A DNA stretch of 64,000 nt from Rhizomicrobium sp. (lineage in GTDB: Bacteria; Pseudomonadota; Alphaproteobacteria; Micropepsales; Micropepsaceae): assembly GCA_037200985.1 (NCBI GenBank), contig JBBCGJ010000001.1:3758756-3822755 (forward strand). Reading direction: 5' to 3'. Below the pieces are notes generated by a model, which saw only the letters and a program-made list of their open reading frames with translations, made no database searches and was not told where the DNA came from. The translations under genes and the position numbers were made by a program. Shown here one piece after another: positions 17,711 through 26,395 of the stretch. Positions within the stretch are counted from its first letter, which is position 1; every line of letters starts with the position of its first letter.

Positions 17711-19098
17711 CGCGGCGCGAAGATCGCCCGGTCGTCGTCCTGCAGGACGATGTGATAGTTCCGGTCGAGCGCGCGGTGGACATTCTCCGTCAGCGGAAAG
17801 GGCGACAGCTCCTCGAGCTGGATCAGCGCGTAGTGCCGCGCCGCGATGGCCTGCGCCAGTCCGGCATCGCTGCGGGCGCCGGTGAGATAGGCCTGCTCGA
17901 TGTTGAAGACGTCGACCTCGGCCGGCTTTCCCGCCCAATAGCAGAGCGACAGCATCTCGCAGAGCACCGGTCCTTTCGCGTCGTGCAGCAGCGCGATCTG
18001 CGCCCGCGCCGCGGCGCGGTCCTGCGCCATCGGGCGAAGCCAATAATCGTCGCTCCGCCAATCGGCCCCCAGGCTCGCGATGCCCAGCGCCAGCGGAACG
18101 GCATAGAGTGCGGCGGCGACGCTCTGGCCGGCCGGAAGGCGATTCATCAGCACGCCGGCGCTCAGCGCGAGCGCGATGTCCGCATCGAACAGCGCATTGG
18201 CGTCGACGCCCGCGCCGCCGCTGAAATAGAGGCCCGCGACGGTCGCCAGCACGACATAGATCGCGCAGAACACGACATGCCGGTCGCGCCGACCGAAGAT
18301 GTACAGCGCGGTCGCGCCCAGCAGCGGGATCGCGCTCCAGCGCAGCCACTGCGCACCAGCCGTCTCGATATTGGCGAAGGAATATGTCCGCGCCGAATCG
18401 ATCGCATGGAACAGGCTGAACCCATAGGCCTGTTTGAACAATCCAAGCCCGATCAGGAAGAAGACGATGCCGCTGCCGGCGAAGGTCGCGGCCGAGCGGC
18501 GGTCGAGCAGCGCCAGCCAGGCCGCCACGGCCAGCGGCAGCACGACGAGGTTGTGCTTGACGAAGAAGGCGAGAGCGAACAGCAGCGCCGCGACGACCAT
18601 GGCGCGCGGCGTGCGCGGCTCGCGCAGCGCGACGACAAGCCCGCCGATCGCCACCGCGTGGCCGAGCATCTGCGGATCGTCCATGCCGGCATAGTCGCTG
18701 GTCAGCATCACGCCGGCGGCGAAGAACAGCGCGGCGAATGCCGCCTCCATCCGGCTGCAGCCCATGCGCCGCGCCGCCGTCTCGATGCCGAGCGCGACCG
18801 CGAACAGCGCTGCCAGCGCCACGATGCGGCCGGCGATGACGGCGTCGCCGGTGAGCGCGGCGACCGCGCCGACGATGTAGAACGACAGCGGCGGGTAGTT
18901 GTCGATCAAAAGGCTCTGCGGCGCCGGGTAGGGCGAGCCGGTCGCCATCGCGGCTTGCGCGAAATAGGCGTTCCAACCCTCGTTCGGATCGAACGGCACA
19001 TGGAAGCCGATCGCGCAGGCGATGTGCATCAGGCCGAGCGCGACGCCGGCCGCCAGAAGCGCGGTCAGGGTGCGCAGCCCAAGCGAGTCGGTCGTCAT
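17707..19098 (-). CDS. polytopic membrane protein, GT39/GT-C-like
   Basis: A 463-residue protein with about ten helices and an early periplasmic loop FDPNEGWNAYFAQAAM, an acidic-loop arrangement like that of ArnT/PMT-type GT-C glycosyltransferases. A further GMDDPQMLGHAVAIGGLVVAL segment resembles the second loop. The C-terminal 120 residues form a soluble domain (periplasmic by inference). It probably moves a sugar from a polyprenyl carrier to a surface glycan or lipid. Its ATG overlaps the stop of the upstream gene (ATGA at 19095-19098), and its own stop overlaps the stop of the convergent fusion gene by four bases. Confidence 0.75.
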   Translation of the reverse strand: MTTDSLGLRTLTALLAAGVALGLMHIACAIGFHVPFDPNEGWNAYFAQAAMATGSPYPAPQSLLIDNYPPLSFYIVGAVAALTGDAVIAGRIVALAALFAVALGIETAARRMGCSRMEAAFAALFFAAGVMLTSDYAGMDDPQMLGHAVAIGGLVVALREPRTPRAMVVAALLFALAFFVKHNLVVLPLAVAAWLALLDRRSAATFAGSGIVFFLIGLGLFKQAYGFSLFHAIDSARTYSFANIETAGAQWLRWSAIPLLGATALYIFGRRDRHVVFCAIYVVLATVAGLYFSGGAGVDANALFDADIALALSAGVLMNRLPAGQSVAAALYAVPLALGIASLGADWRSDDYWLRPMAQDRAAARAQIALLHDAKGPVLCEMLSLCYWAGKPAEVDVFNIEQAYLTGARSDAGLAQAIAARHYALIQLEELSPFPLTENVHRALDRNYHIVLQDDDRAIFAPR

Positions 19099-20636
19099 CG
19101 GCGGGTGCAGGTCTGGTCCGGGACGACGTCGTAAAGCGTATAGAAGCTTCCTTCCAGTCGCTTGCGCAGCATGAGGGGCACGCGCGCATGCGGCCCGGCG
19201 CCGTGGACGACCAGCGCCTCGTCATAGCGGCACTGGAAATGCATCAGATAGGGAAAGACGGCGCGGTAGTCCTCGTCCTCTTCCATGCGCCCCGCCGCGA
19301 GATCGTCGAGCTCGTCGATATCCGGCGGCGAACCCTGCTGCGCCGTGGCCGCCGCGATGCGCTCCAGCGGCGGGCGCAGACGTACGACGTGCTGGCCGCC
19401 GGTGGTGAACATCAGGGGCGTGAACGCGCCGCGGTCGATCACCGCGAACTCTGCCATGTGCCAATAGGGCTGGTCGGCCGACCAGCCGAGCGAATCGCCG
19501 TCGAGCACCGTCAGCAGCTTCGCGCCCGGCCGTATCGCGCCGTCATGGGCGCGAAATTCGGTATATTGCGCGTCGTAGCGCTGCCAGTCCCGCGCCAGAA
19601 GCAGCGCGCCGGCGGCGAGAAGCGCCAGCGCGATCGCGGCGCCGGCGGCGAGCGCGCGGGGCGCCGCTTTCCAGTCCAGGGATGCGAAAGCCAGCGCGCC
19701 CGCCACCGCCGGCAGGCGAAAGTGCACGCCCCAGCCGCCCATCGCCCATTCCGGCGCGAACAGCGCCGCCAGCGCGAACAGGGCAAGGGCTAAGCGCATG
19801 CGCGGATGGACGACCGCGCGCCCGGTCGCGACGGCAAGGACGAAGAGCGCGATCAGCGCGGCGGTAAGCGGTAGCGCCGGCTTGTCGAAGCCGAATTGGA
19901 TCGCGGCCTCGAAGCGGTCTTGGAGCGTTCCGAGCAGATAGAATCCGAAATTGTCGCCGCCGGCCGCCTTCGGCTTCAAGAGGACGAATGCCAGCGCGGC
20001 GGGCAGGCAGCAAAGCGCGGGCCCCAAGACCCGGCGCGTCAGCGCAAGGACGGCGAACCGTTCCGCGGCCAGCGCGGGCAATTCATAGCCGCCTATGGCG
20101 AGCAGAAGCACGGCGAGGCCGAAGAGATGGCTGAAATAGATCGCCGTGAAGGCGATGGCGAAGCCGGCGAGGTGAAGGGCGGTCCGCCGGCCATCGGTCG
20201 CGATCCAAGCGGCGAAGACGACGAAGGCGAGGCCGACCGCGAAGGTGTAGTTGAAGAAGCCCCAGGTGAAATTGGCGTTGTACGCGAAGAAGGCCGACAG
20301 CAGCACACCCGGCCCGACCCGACCGAACAGCGCGCGCTGGATCAGTGCGGGACCTAAGACCCAGAGCACCACCGTCGCGGTCAGCACGGTCCTCGCCGCC
20401 GCTTCGAGCGGCATCGCGCGGCCGAGCAGCGGCACGAGGATTTCGGTGGCCAGGTTCGGCAGGGCGGCCCATTCCACGAAATAATGCCGCGACGGCGCGC
20501 CCGCGATCAGCGCGAAGCTTGCCAGATGCGCCGGATAATCCGGCATGCCGGGCATCGTCACGCACCAGAGCGGCATCGCAAGCAGCATGGCGGCCAGGGC
20601 CGCGGCGAGCGGCCATGCGAAACCACGAAAACGCAA
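19095..20636 (-). CDS. polytopic membrane protein, GT-C-like, 513 aa
   Basis: About ten membrane helices followed by a soluble C-terminal region of roughly 150 residues. An early loop MPGMPDYPAHLASFALIAG and the segment YNANFTWGFFNYTF fit lipid-linked-sugar-dependent membrane glycosyltransferases, but no signature is conclusive. The start given is a TTG at 20636 that precedes a basic-then-hydrophobic N-terminus. No clear ribosome site is seen and no in-frame ATG lies nearby, so the exact start is uncertain. It heads a two-gene coupled operon with the 17707-19098 gene and ends the glycan locus. Confidence 0.7.
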   Translation of the reverse strand: MRFRGFAWPLAAALAAMLLAMPLWCVTMPGMPDYPAHLASFALIAGAPSRHYFVEWAALPNLATEILVPLLGRAMPLEAAARTVLTATVVLWVLGPALIQRALFGRVGPGVLLSAFFAYNANFTWGFFNYTFAVGLAFVVFAAWIATDGRRTALHLAGFAIAFTAIYFSHLFGLAVLLLAIGGYELPALAAERFAVLALTRRVLGPALCCLPAALAFVLLKPKAAGGDNFGFYLLGTLQDRFEAAIQFGFDKPALPLTAALIALFVLAVATGRAVVHPRMRLALALFALAALFAPEWAMGGWGVHFRLPAVAGALAFASLDWKAAPRALAAGAAIALALLAAGALLLARDWQRYDAQYTEFRAHDGAIRPGAKLLTVLDGDSLGWSADQPYWHMAEFAVIDRGAFTPLMFTTGGQHVVRLRPPLERIAAATAQQGSPPDIDELDDLAAGRMEEDEDYRAVFPYLMHFQCRYDEALVVHGAGPHARVPLMLRKRLEGSFYTLYDVVPDQTCTRR

Positions 20637-20692
20637 CGTGCTGGACGTGTACAGGTGGCTGTCCCCCGCACCCGCTATAGCGCCGGGCCCGG

Positions 20693-23600
20693 CTAATGGA
20701 AATCCCGCGATTTGGGCAGGATGCGGACATTGCGCGGATGTCGCGGGCTGCGGGAATCGGGGCGCTGATAGGCGATGTCTTCCAGCCGGCCCTGGAAAGG
20801 CCTGAGCGTATCCTCGGACAGGCGTTCCAGATCCTGGCTGCGGTCCAAGATTCGCTCCGCCACCAGATGCACGACATTGTCGGCCTTCTGGACCCTGCCT
20901 TCGATCAGAAGCAGGCGGGCGCCCATCACCTCGCGGCGGAAGGTCTCGAAGACGCGCGGCCAGACGACAACATTGGTGATGCCGGTCTCATCGCTGAGCG
21001 TGATGAACACCACCCCGGCCTCGCCCGGCATCTGGCGCACCAGCACCACACCGGCGCCACGCACCCGGACCCCGTCGTCGGTCGCCTCGACCTCGGCGCA
21101 GCTCTTGACCTTTTCGCCCGCAAACATCTCGCGCAGGAATTGCATCGGATAGCCCTTGAGCGACAGGCGCAGCGTCTGGTAGTCGGCCAGCACATGCTCG
21201 CTGAGCGGCATGACGGGCAGGGGCGCGATCGCCTCCGCCGGCAATTCCTTCAGGCGCTGGGCCTCGAACAGCGGCAGCGTGTGATGGTCGGGAATGCGGC
21301 GCACCGCCCACAGCGCCTCGCGCCGGTCCATCCCGAAGGACCTGAGCCCATCGGCCTCGGCAAGCACCATCAGCGCCTTCTTGGGCAGTTCGCTGCGGCG
21401 TACGAATTCGGCGAAGCAGCGATAGCCATAGCCGCGGTTCTCCACGATGGCGCGCGCCCAATCCTCGCGGAAGCCGCCGATCTGGCGATAGCCGAGCCGA
21501 AGCGCGAGCACGCCGCAGCTATTGCGTTCGAGCGTGTTGTCCCAATCGCTGAAATTGGCGTCGGGTGCCAGCGCCTCCACGCCGTGCACGCGCGCGTCGC
21601 GCACGATCTCGGCCGGCGCATAGAAGCCCATGGGTTGCGAATTGAGCAAAGCACAGGCGAACACCGCCGGATGGTGGCACTTGATCCAGGCCGAGATGTA
21701 GACGAGATGGGCGAAGCTCGCGGCATGGCTTTCGGGAAAGCCATAGGAGCCGAAACCCTTGATCTGATTGTAGCAGTTCTGCGCGAACTCCAGCGTATAG
21801 CCGCGTTCGGTCATCCGTCCGATCATCAGCTTCTCGAACTGGCCGATGGTTCCCAGATTGCGGAAGGTCGCCATGGCGCGGCGCAGTCCGTTGGCTTCTT
21901 CTCCCGTGAATTTCGCCGCGACCATGACGAGCTTCATCGCCTGCTCCTGGAACAGCGGTACGCCCATGGTCTTGTCGAGCACCTCGTGCAATTCGTTCGC
22001 GGGGCCGCACTCGGGCGACGGCTCGGGAAATTTCACCGGCGTCCTGCTGTTGCGCTGCTTGAGATAGGGGTGGACCATGTTGCCCTGGATCGGGCCCGGC
22101 CGCACGATCGCCACCTCGACCACGAGATCGTAGAATGTGCGCGGGCGAAGGCGCGGCAGCATGTTCATCTGCGCCCGGCTCTCGACCTGGAACACGCCGA
22201 TGGCGTCGGCCTTGCACAGCATGTCGTAGACCTCGGGCTGCTCGCGCGGCACGGTGGCGAGGTCGAAGTGCCGCTTTTCGTGCGTCTGAAACAGGTCGAA
22301 GGCCTTGCGGATGCAGGTCAGCATGCCGAGCGCCAGCACGTCGACTTTCATCAGCCGCATCGTGTCAAGATCGTCCTTGTCCCATTCGATGAAATAGCGG
22401 TCGTCCATCGCCGCCGGCCCGATCGGCACTAGCGTGTTCAACGCGTCGTCGGTCAGCACGAAGCCGCCGACATGCTGCGACAGGTGGCGCGGAAATCCCA
22501 TGATCTGGTTGGCGAAATGCACCGCCCGTGCAATGGCGAGATTCTCGGGATCGAGCTTTCCCTGCCGTACCTGAGATTCCTTTAGTTCCGAACCCCAGTT
22601 GCCCCACACGCTGCCCGCCATCGCGGCAGTGACGTCTTCCGACAGGCCGAAGACCTTGCCGACCTCGCGGATCGCGCTCCTCGGACGATAATGGATGACG
22701 GTCGCGGTCAGCGCGGCGCGGTGATGGCCATAGCGCTTGTAGACGTGCTGGATCACCTCCTCGCGCCGCTCATGCTCGAAATCGACGTCGATGTCGGGCG
22801 GCTCGTTGCGCTCGGCGGAGATGAAGCGCTCGAACAGAAGGTCGATCTGCGTGGGATCGACGGCGGTGACGCCGATGGCGTAGCACACCGCCGAATTCGC
22901 CGCCGAGCCGCGGCCCTGGCAGAGGATATTCTTCTCGTTGGCATAAGCCACGAGGTCGCGCACGGTCAGGAAGTAATGTGCGTAGTGCCGCTCTTCGATG
23001 ATCGCGAGTTCTTTTTCCAGCGTCTCGCGCACCTTCCCCGGGATGCCGTCCGGATAACGTCGGGCGGCGCCCTCCCATGTGAGGTCGCTCAGATGACCGA
23101 TCGCCGTCTTGCCCGGCGGCACCGGCTCATGCGGGTAGTTGTATCTGAGGTCGCTGAGCTGGAACGTGATCCGATCCGAAAAGCGCACCGTCTCGGCGAT
23201 CGCCTCGGGACAGTCGCGGAATAGCCGCGTCATCTCGGCCGGCGTCTTCAGATGCCGCTCGGCATTGGCCTCCAGCAGCCGGCCGGCCTTGTCGATCGTC
23301 ACATGCTCGCGGATGCAGGTGACGACATCCTGGAGCGCGCGCCGCTCGGCCGCATGATAGAGCGTGTCGTTCACCGCCAGCAGCGGCGCGCCCGCCGCGT
23401 CCGCGCAATGCGTGAGGCGGCGCAGGCGGCGCCGGTCGTCGCCGCGATAGAGCATCGACGCGGCCAGCCAGACGCGGTCCGGCGCGGCGGCGCGCAGGCG
23501 GCGCAAAGTCGCTTCCGTTCTCGCCAGCGAACCGCGCGAGGGCGGCATCACCGCGAGCAGCAATCCCTCCTGGAAATCCAGCAGGTCGCGCAGGAACAGC

Positions 23601-24034
23601 GTGCATTCGCCCTTGGTGGCGCGCTTCTGTCCCTCCGGCACGCAGAGCTTGCCGCGCGACAGGAGCTGGCACAGCCGTCCATAGGCCGCGCGGTCGGTCG
23701 GATAGGCGAGGATCTCCGGCGTATCGTCGGCGAACACCAGCCGTGCGCCGATCAGGAGTTTCGGCTTCCTGCCCGTCAGGCGCGGGTCCTGGAACGCCGC
23801 ATAGGCGCGCACCACGCCCGCCAGCGTGTTGCGGTCGGCGATGCCGACGGCTTCGTAGGCATAACCATACGCGGTGAGCGCCAGCTCCTCCGGCCGCGAG
23901 GCGCCGCGCAGGAAGGAGAAGTTCGACGTCACCGCGATCTCGGCATAAGGCGGCTGGCCTTCAAGAACTGTGATTGCACTTTCCTCCCCCGCAAACGCGG
24001 GGGAGGAAGTCCTTGGCCTGTCCCGCGTCTTCAT
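20693..24034 (-). CDS. dnaE2: error-prone DNA polymerase III alpha subunit DnaE2 (ImuC)
   Basis: An 1113-residue C-family polymerase. It has an N-terminal PHP domain (YAEIAVTSNFSFLRGASRPE onward) and a polymerase core with CQGRGSAANSAVCYAIG and the catalytic PDIDVDFEHERR around residue 415. The HhH and OB-fold regions follow in the C-terminal third. DnaE2 performs translesion synthesis as the catalytic part of the ImuA-ImuB-DnaE2 mutasome. The ATG at 24034 overlaps the imuB stop by four bases. The first 24 residues include KTRDRPRTSSPAFAGEES, encoded by a REP-like palindrome, an unusual N-terminal extension before the PHP domain. The longer open frame upstream is only a shadow across imuB. 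Confidence 0.96.
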   Translation of the reverse strand: MKTRDRPRTSSPAFAGEESAITVLEGQPPYAEIAVTSNFSFLRGASRPEELALTAYGYAYEAVGIADRNTLAGVVRAYAAFQDPRLTGRKPKLLIGARLVFADDTPEILAYPTDRAAYGRLCQLLSRGKLCVPEGQKRATKGECTLFLRDLLDFQEGLLLAVMPPSRGSLARTEATLRRLRAAAPDRVWLAASMLYRGDDRRRLRRLTHCADAAGAPLLAVNDTLYHAAERRALQDVVTCIREHVTIDKAGRLLEANAERHLKTPAEMTRLFRDCPEAIAETVRFSDRITFQLSDLRYNYPHEPVPPGKTAIGHLSDLTWEGAARRYPDGIPGKVRETLEKELAIIEERHYAHYFLTVRDLVAYANEKNILCQGRGSAANSAVCYAIGVTAVDPTQIDLLFERFISAERNEPPDIDVDFEHERREEVIQHVYKRYGHHRAALTATVIHYRPRSAIREVGKVFGLSEDVTAAMAGSVWGNWGSELKESQVRQGKLDPENLAIARAVHFANQIMGFPRHLSQHVGGFVLTDDALNTLVPIGPAAMDDRYFIEWDKDDLDTMRLMKVDVLALGMLTCIRKAFDLFQTHEKRHFDLATVPREQPEVYDMLCKADAIGVFQVESRAQMNMLPRLRPRTFYDLVVEVAIVRPGPIQGNMVHPYLKQRNSRTPVKFPEPSPECGPANELHEVLDKTMGVPLFQEQAMKLVMVAAKFTGEEANGLRRAMATFRNLGTIGQFEKLMIGRMTERGYTLEFAQNCYNQIKGFGSYGFPESHAASFAHLVYISAWIKCHHPAVFACALLNSQPMGFYAPAEIVRDARVHGVEALAPDANFSDWDNTLERNSCGVLALRLGYRQIGGFREDWARAIVENRGYGYRCFAEFVRRSELPKKALMVLAEADGLRSFGMDRREALWAVRRIPDHHTLPLFEAQRLKELPAEAIAPLPVMPLSEHVLADYQTLRLSLKGYPMQFLREMFAGEKVKSCAEVEATDDGVRVRGAGVVLVRQMPGEAGVVFITLSDETGITNVVVWPRVFETFRREVMGARLLLIEGRVQKADNVVHLVAERILDRSQDLERLSEDTLRPFQGRLEDIAYQRPDSRSPRHPRNVRILPKSRDFH
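23981..24008. repeat. REP-like palindrome inside the dnaE2 coding sequence
   Basis: A perfect 12-bp stem (TTCCTCCCCCGC, loop AAAC, GCGGGGGAGGAA), the same family as the intergenic palindromes at 6615 and 8016. Read in the dnaE2 frame it encodes SSPAFAGEE. The element does not break the reading frame and lies upstream of the PHP domain. Confidence 0.85.
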
Positions 24035-25611
24035 GCGAACAGCCCATGCACATACCAGCGCGGCGCAAAGGGCTCGCGCCCATAGAGCCCGTCGCGATAG
24101 AGCCAGAAGCGCCGCCCGGCCTCGTCCTCGACGCGGAAATAGTCGCGCGTCGGCCGCGGCGTCTGGTGCTGCCACCATTCCATCGCGATGCGCTCCGGCC
24201 CTTCGGCCCGCGCGACGGCGTGCAGCAGGCGGCGCCAGCGGAAGCGCAGAGGCGGCCCGTCGGGCACCTGCGCCATGACGTCGATGGGTTCGGGCGTCTC
24301 GAACAGGCGCAGCGGCCGGCGCGGCGCCTCTCCGGGAAGGCGCGGCTCGAACGCAATCTCCGTTTCCGGCGCGTGCTGCGCCGGCACGGCGACGCCGGCG
24401 GCCTCGGGGATATGGGTGTCCTGCGCCTGGAATGTCAGCACCCGGTGCGATCCGAAGCGCGCCGCCAGCCGGTCGATCAGGAAGGCGATGGCCTTTTCCT
24501 CGTCGGGCCGCGCCTCCAGCCCGATGCTTTCCGGCACCAGCCGTTCCGCATGAAGCGCCGCGAGCCGCACGAGATCGAAGCCGAAGCCGGGATCGAGCGG
24601 ATCCCCGCTTTCGCGGGGACCGAGTGCGTCCAGCCTTGTGCGGAACAGCCTGGCGATGACGGCCGGCTCGCGCAGCGGCCGCGCGGTTTCGACGGCGATA
24701 TGGCGCACGACGCCGTCGGTGCGGAAGAAGGAGGCTTCCAGCATTCGCGCGCCCTGGCCGCGCTCTTCCAGCACGCCGCACAGCGAACGGGCGAGCGACA
24801 GGATCGACTCGGCGATGACCTCCTCCGTCATCACCGGCTCGGCGAAGCGATGCTCCACCAGGAAATCGGGCAGGATGCGGCGCGGGCTGATCGGCTGTTC
24901 GCTGAGGCCCAGCGCGCGGTCGAGGGTCAACACAAAGTCCTTGCCGAAGCGGGCATTGAGTTCGCCGCGCCCGCGCCCCGCGACCTGCGCGATGGTCTTG
25001 AGGCCCGCGCGCTTCAGCGCATGGGTGTCGCGCGGCTCCAGGTCGAGCGCTGCGACGGGCAGCGGGGCGATGACTTTCGCGTCCTCGCCCGGCGCGGCGA
25101 TGCTGCCGTCGGCATAGCGGGCAAGCGCCCGCGCCGCCGCCGCCGTTCCGGCCAGCGCGCCGCGCACCGCAAAGCCCTGGCCTCCGATCTTCGCACGCAT
25201 GTCGCGCAGCATTTTTTCTTCGCCGCCGAACAGATGCGTCGCGCCGGTGACGTCCAGCAGCAATCCGTCCAGGCCGTCGAGCGCGACGAAGGGCGTGAAG
25301 CGGTCGCACCAATCGGCGATCTGCGCCAGCAGCCTGGCATCGGCCGGCGGATCGGCTTCGACCACATCGAGTTCGCGCACCATGGCGCGCGCGCTGGCGA
25401 GCGCCATGCCCGGCTGCAGCTTCAGCTTCGCGGCCTCGGCGTCGACCGCATGGACGATCCGCGCATTGCCGCTGCGGATCGAGACGACCAGCGGCCGCTC
25501 AGCCGGCGCGTCTTTGCGGCGGCGATGCAGACGATCGGTCGGAAGCCGCGGAAACCACAGCGCCAGAATGCGCCGCCTGTTCGAAGGGATCGCCAAAAGC
25601 GTCATCGTCAC
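24031..25611 (-). CDS. imuB: ImuB, Y-family-like mutasome scaffold
   Basis: A 526-residue DinB/UmuC-like protein (RILALWFPRLPTDRLHRR, then CDRFTPFVALDGLDGLLLDVTGATHLFGG). ImuB is a catalytically inactive Y-family homologue that links DnaE2 and ImuA to the beta clamp. The N-terminus shows LWFPRL in place of the first catalytic Asp motif of active enzymes, consistent with this. The start is GTG at 25611 or ATG at 25605, two codons apart. It overlaps imuA by about 113 bases and dnaE2 by four, so the three genes form one operon. A small palindrome at 24602-24619 is embedded in frame. Confidence 0.94.
   Translation of the reverse strand: MTMTLLAIPSNRRRILALWFPRLPTDRLHRRRKDAPAERPLVVSIRSGNARIVHAVDAEAAKLKLQPGMALASARAMVRELDVVEADPPADARLLAQIADWCDRFTPFVALDGLDGLLLDVTGATHLFGGEEKMLRDMRAKIGGQGFAVRGALAGTAAAARALARYADGSIAAPGEDAKVIAPLPVAALDLEPRDTHALKRAGLKTIAQVAGRGRGELNARFGKDFVLTLDRALGLSEQPISPRRILPDFLVEHRFAEPVMTEEVIAESILSLARSLCGVLEERGQGARMLEASFFRTDGVVRHIAVETARPLREPAVIARLFRTRLDALGPRESGDPLDPGFGFDLVRLAALHAERLVPESIGLEARPDEEKAIAFLIDRLAARFGSHRVLTFQAQDTHIPEAAGVAVPAQHAPETEIAFEPRLPGEAPRRPLRLFETPEPIDVMAQVPDGPPLRFRWRRLLHAVARAEGPERIAMEWWQHQTPRPTRDYFRVEDEAGRRFWLYRDGLYGREPFAPRWYVHGLFA
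24602..24619. repeat. small palindrome inside imuB
   Basis: TCCCCGC, loop TTTC, GCGGGGA is a perfect 7-bp stem in the imuB coding sequence, encoding LGPRESGDP on the minus strand. It has the look of a second class of dispersed palindromic element, different from the CCTCCCCCGC class. It is in a linker-like stretch and preserves the frame. Confidence 0.55.
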
Positions 25612-26263
25612 AACACCACTCCATCATCCAGCGCCCGGTCTCTCCGTGCCGGTTGCGCACAAGCTCCGCGTCGAAGCGCGGCTGTCCCCAGTCGTCGGTC
25701 CCGGTCGAGCGCGCGCTGCGCACCCGCCAGCGGGTCTGCGCCGCGCTGGGCTCGATCTCGGCCTCGCTGCGCAGGAGGAGGGCGGTGACGCCGCTCGTCT
25801 GCGCGCCCAGCACCAGCCGGCGCGAGGCGGTGAGGTCGAGGATTTTCGGATTGCCGGGGATCTCGACGATCACCGCACCCAGCGCCGAGCAGCTCAACGC
25901 ATCGGCGCCGGCGCGCAGCGCGTCGGTCGCGTTGGCGGCGCGCATCAGAAGAGCACAAGCCGGATCGATGCCGAACTCGGCCAGGCCGGTCGCGCTGACC
26001 TGGCCATGCTCGAGCGCGGAATAGTCCTGCACGATCCAGAGAAACCGTTTGGTTCCACTCGCGCGCCGCGCCAGGCCCAGGGCGAAGCCGGACCCCGCCG
26101 CGTCGGCGGCGAAGACTTCGTGCAGGGCACCGCGCATCAGTCCGCCCCGCAATGTCCGGTCGGCCTCGCCATGGCCGAGCGGCGCAAGGCAGCGGGAAGG
26201 CCCGCCCAGGATAGGGGTCAGAAGCTGCCGCGCACCGGCCAGGGCTTTTGCATCGATGGACAT
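25499..26263 (-). CDS. imuA: ImuA, RecA-like mutasome protein
   Basis: A 254-residue protein of the ImuA/SulA-related RecA-like family (LRGGLMRGALHEVFAADAAG, RFLWIVQDYSALEHGQ, GAVIVEIPGNPKILDLTASR). ImuA works with ImuB and DnaE2 in SOS-induced mutagenesis and is needed for mutasome assembly. The typical C-terminal part (WGQPRFDAELVRNRHGETGR, then WMMEW) is present. It starts at the ATG ending at 26263, only one base from an SOS box, and its end overlaps imuB by about 113 bases. It is the first gene of the operon and carries its LexA control site. Confidence 0.93.
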   Translation of the reverse strand: MSIDAKALAGARQLLTPILGGPSRCLAPLGHGEADRTLRGGLMRGALHEVFAADAAGSGFALGLARRASGTKRFLWIVQDYSALEHGQVSATGLAEFGIDPACALLMRAANATDALRAGADALSCSALGAVIVEIPGNPKILDLTASRRLVLGAQTSGVTALLLRSEAEIEPSAAQTRWRVRSARSTGTDDWGQPRFDAELVRNRHGETGRWMMEWCCDDDAFGDPFEQAAHSGAVVSAASDRSSASPPQRRAG

Positions 26264-26264
26264 T

Positions 26265-26279
26265 GTTCACTCTTTGTTC
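26265..26279. promoter_or_regulatory. LexA-binding SOS box (GTTC-N7-GTTC)
   Basis: GTTC-ACTCTTT-GTTC exactly matches the alphaproteobacterial LexA direct-repeat consensus. It sits one base upstream of the imuA start codon, so LexA would block transcription of the whole imuA-imuB-dnaE2 operon until DNA damage. The pattern and position are seen directly; LexA binding is inferred from the known regulon. Confidence 0.93.
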
Positions 26280-26395
26280 TATAGTGCCAATGCCATCGGC
26301 AAAGAGTCAATAAGGCACGAGATTTTTTGTGTTTTCCGTGGGATAGGCCCGAAATCCGGGGTCCCCAACGCTCGCCGAGACGGACCCTAAGCCCG

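Noticed and set aside
24035..25312. Upstream extension of the dnaE2 frame to 1539 codons
   Set aside because: The extra part runs through imuB in another frame and is Arg-rich. The ATGA overlap at 24031-24034 gives a proper start.
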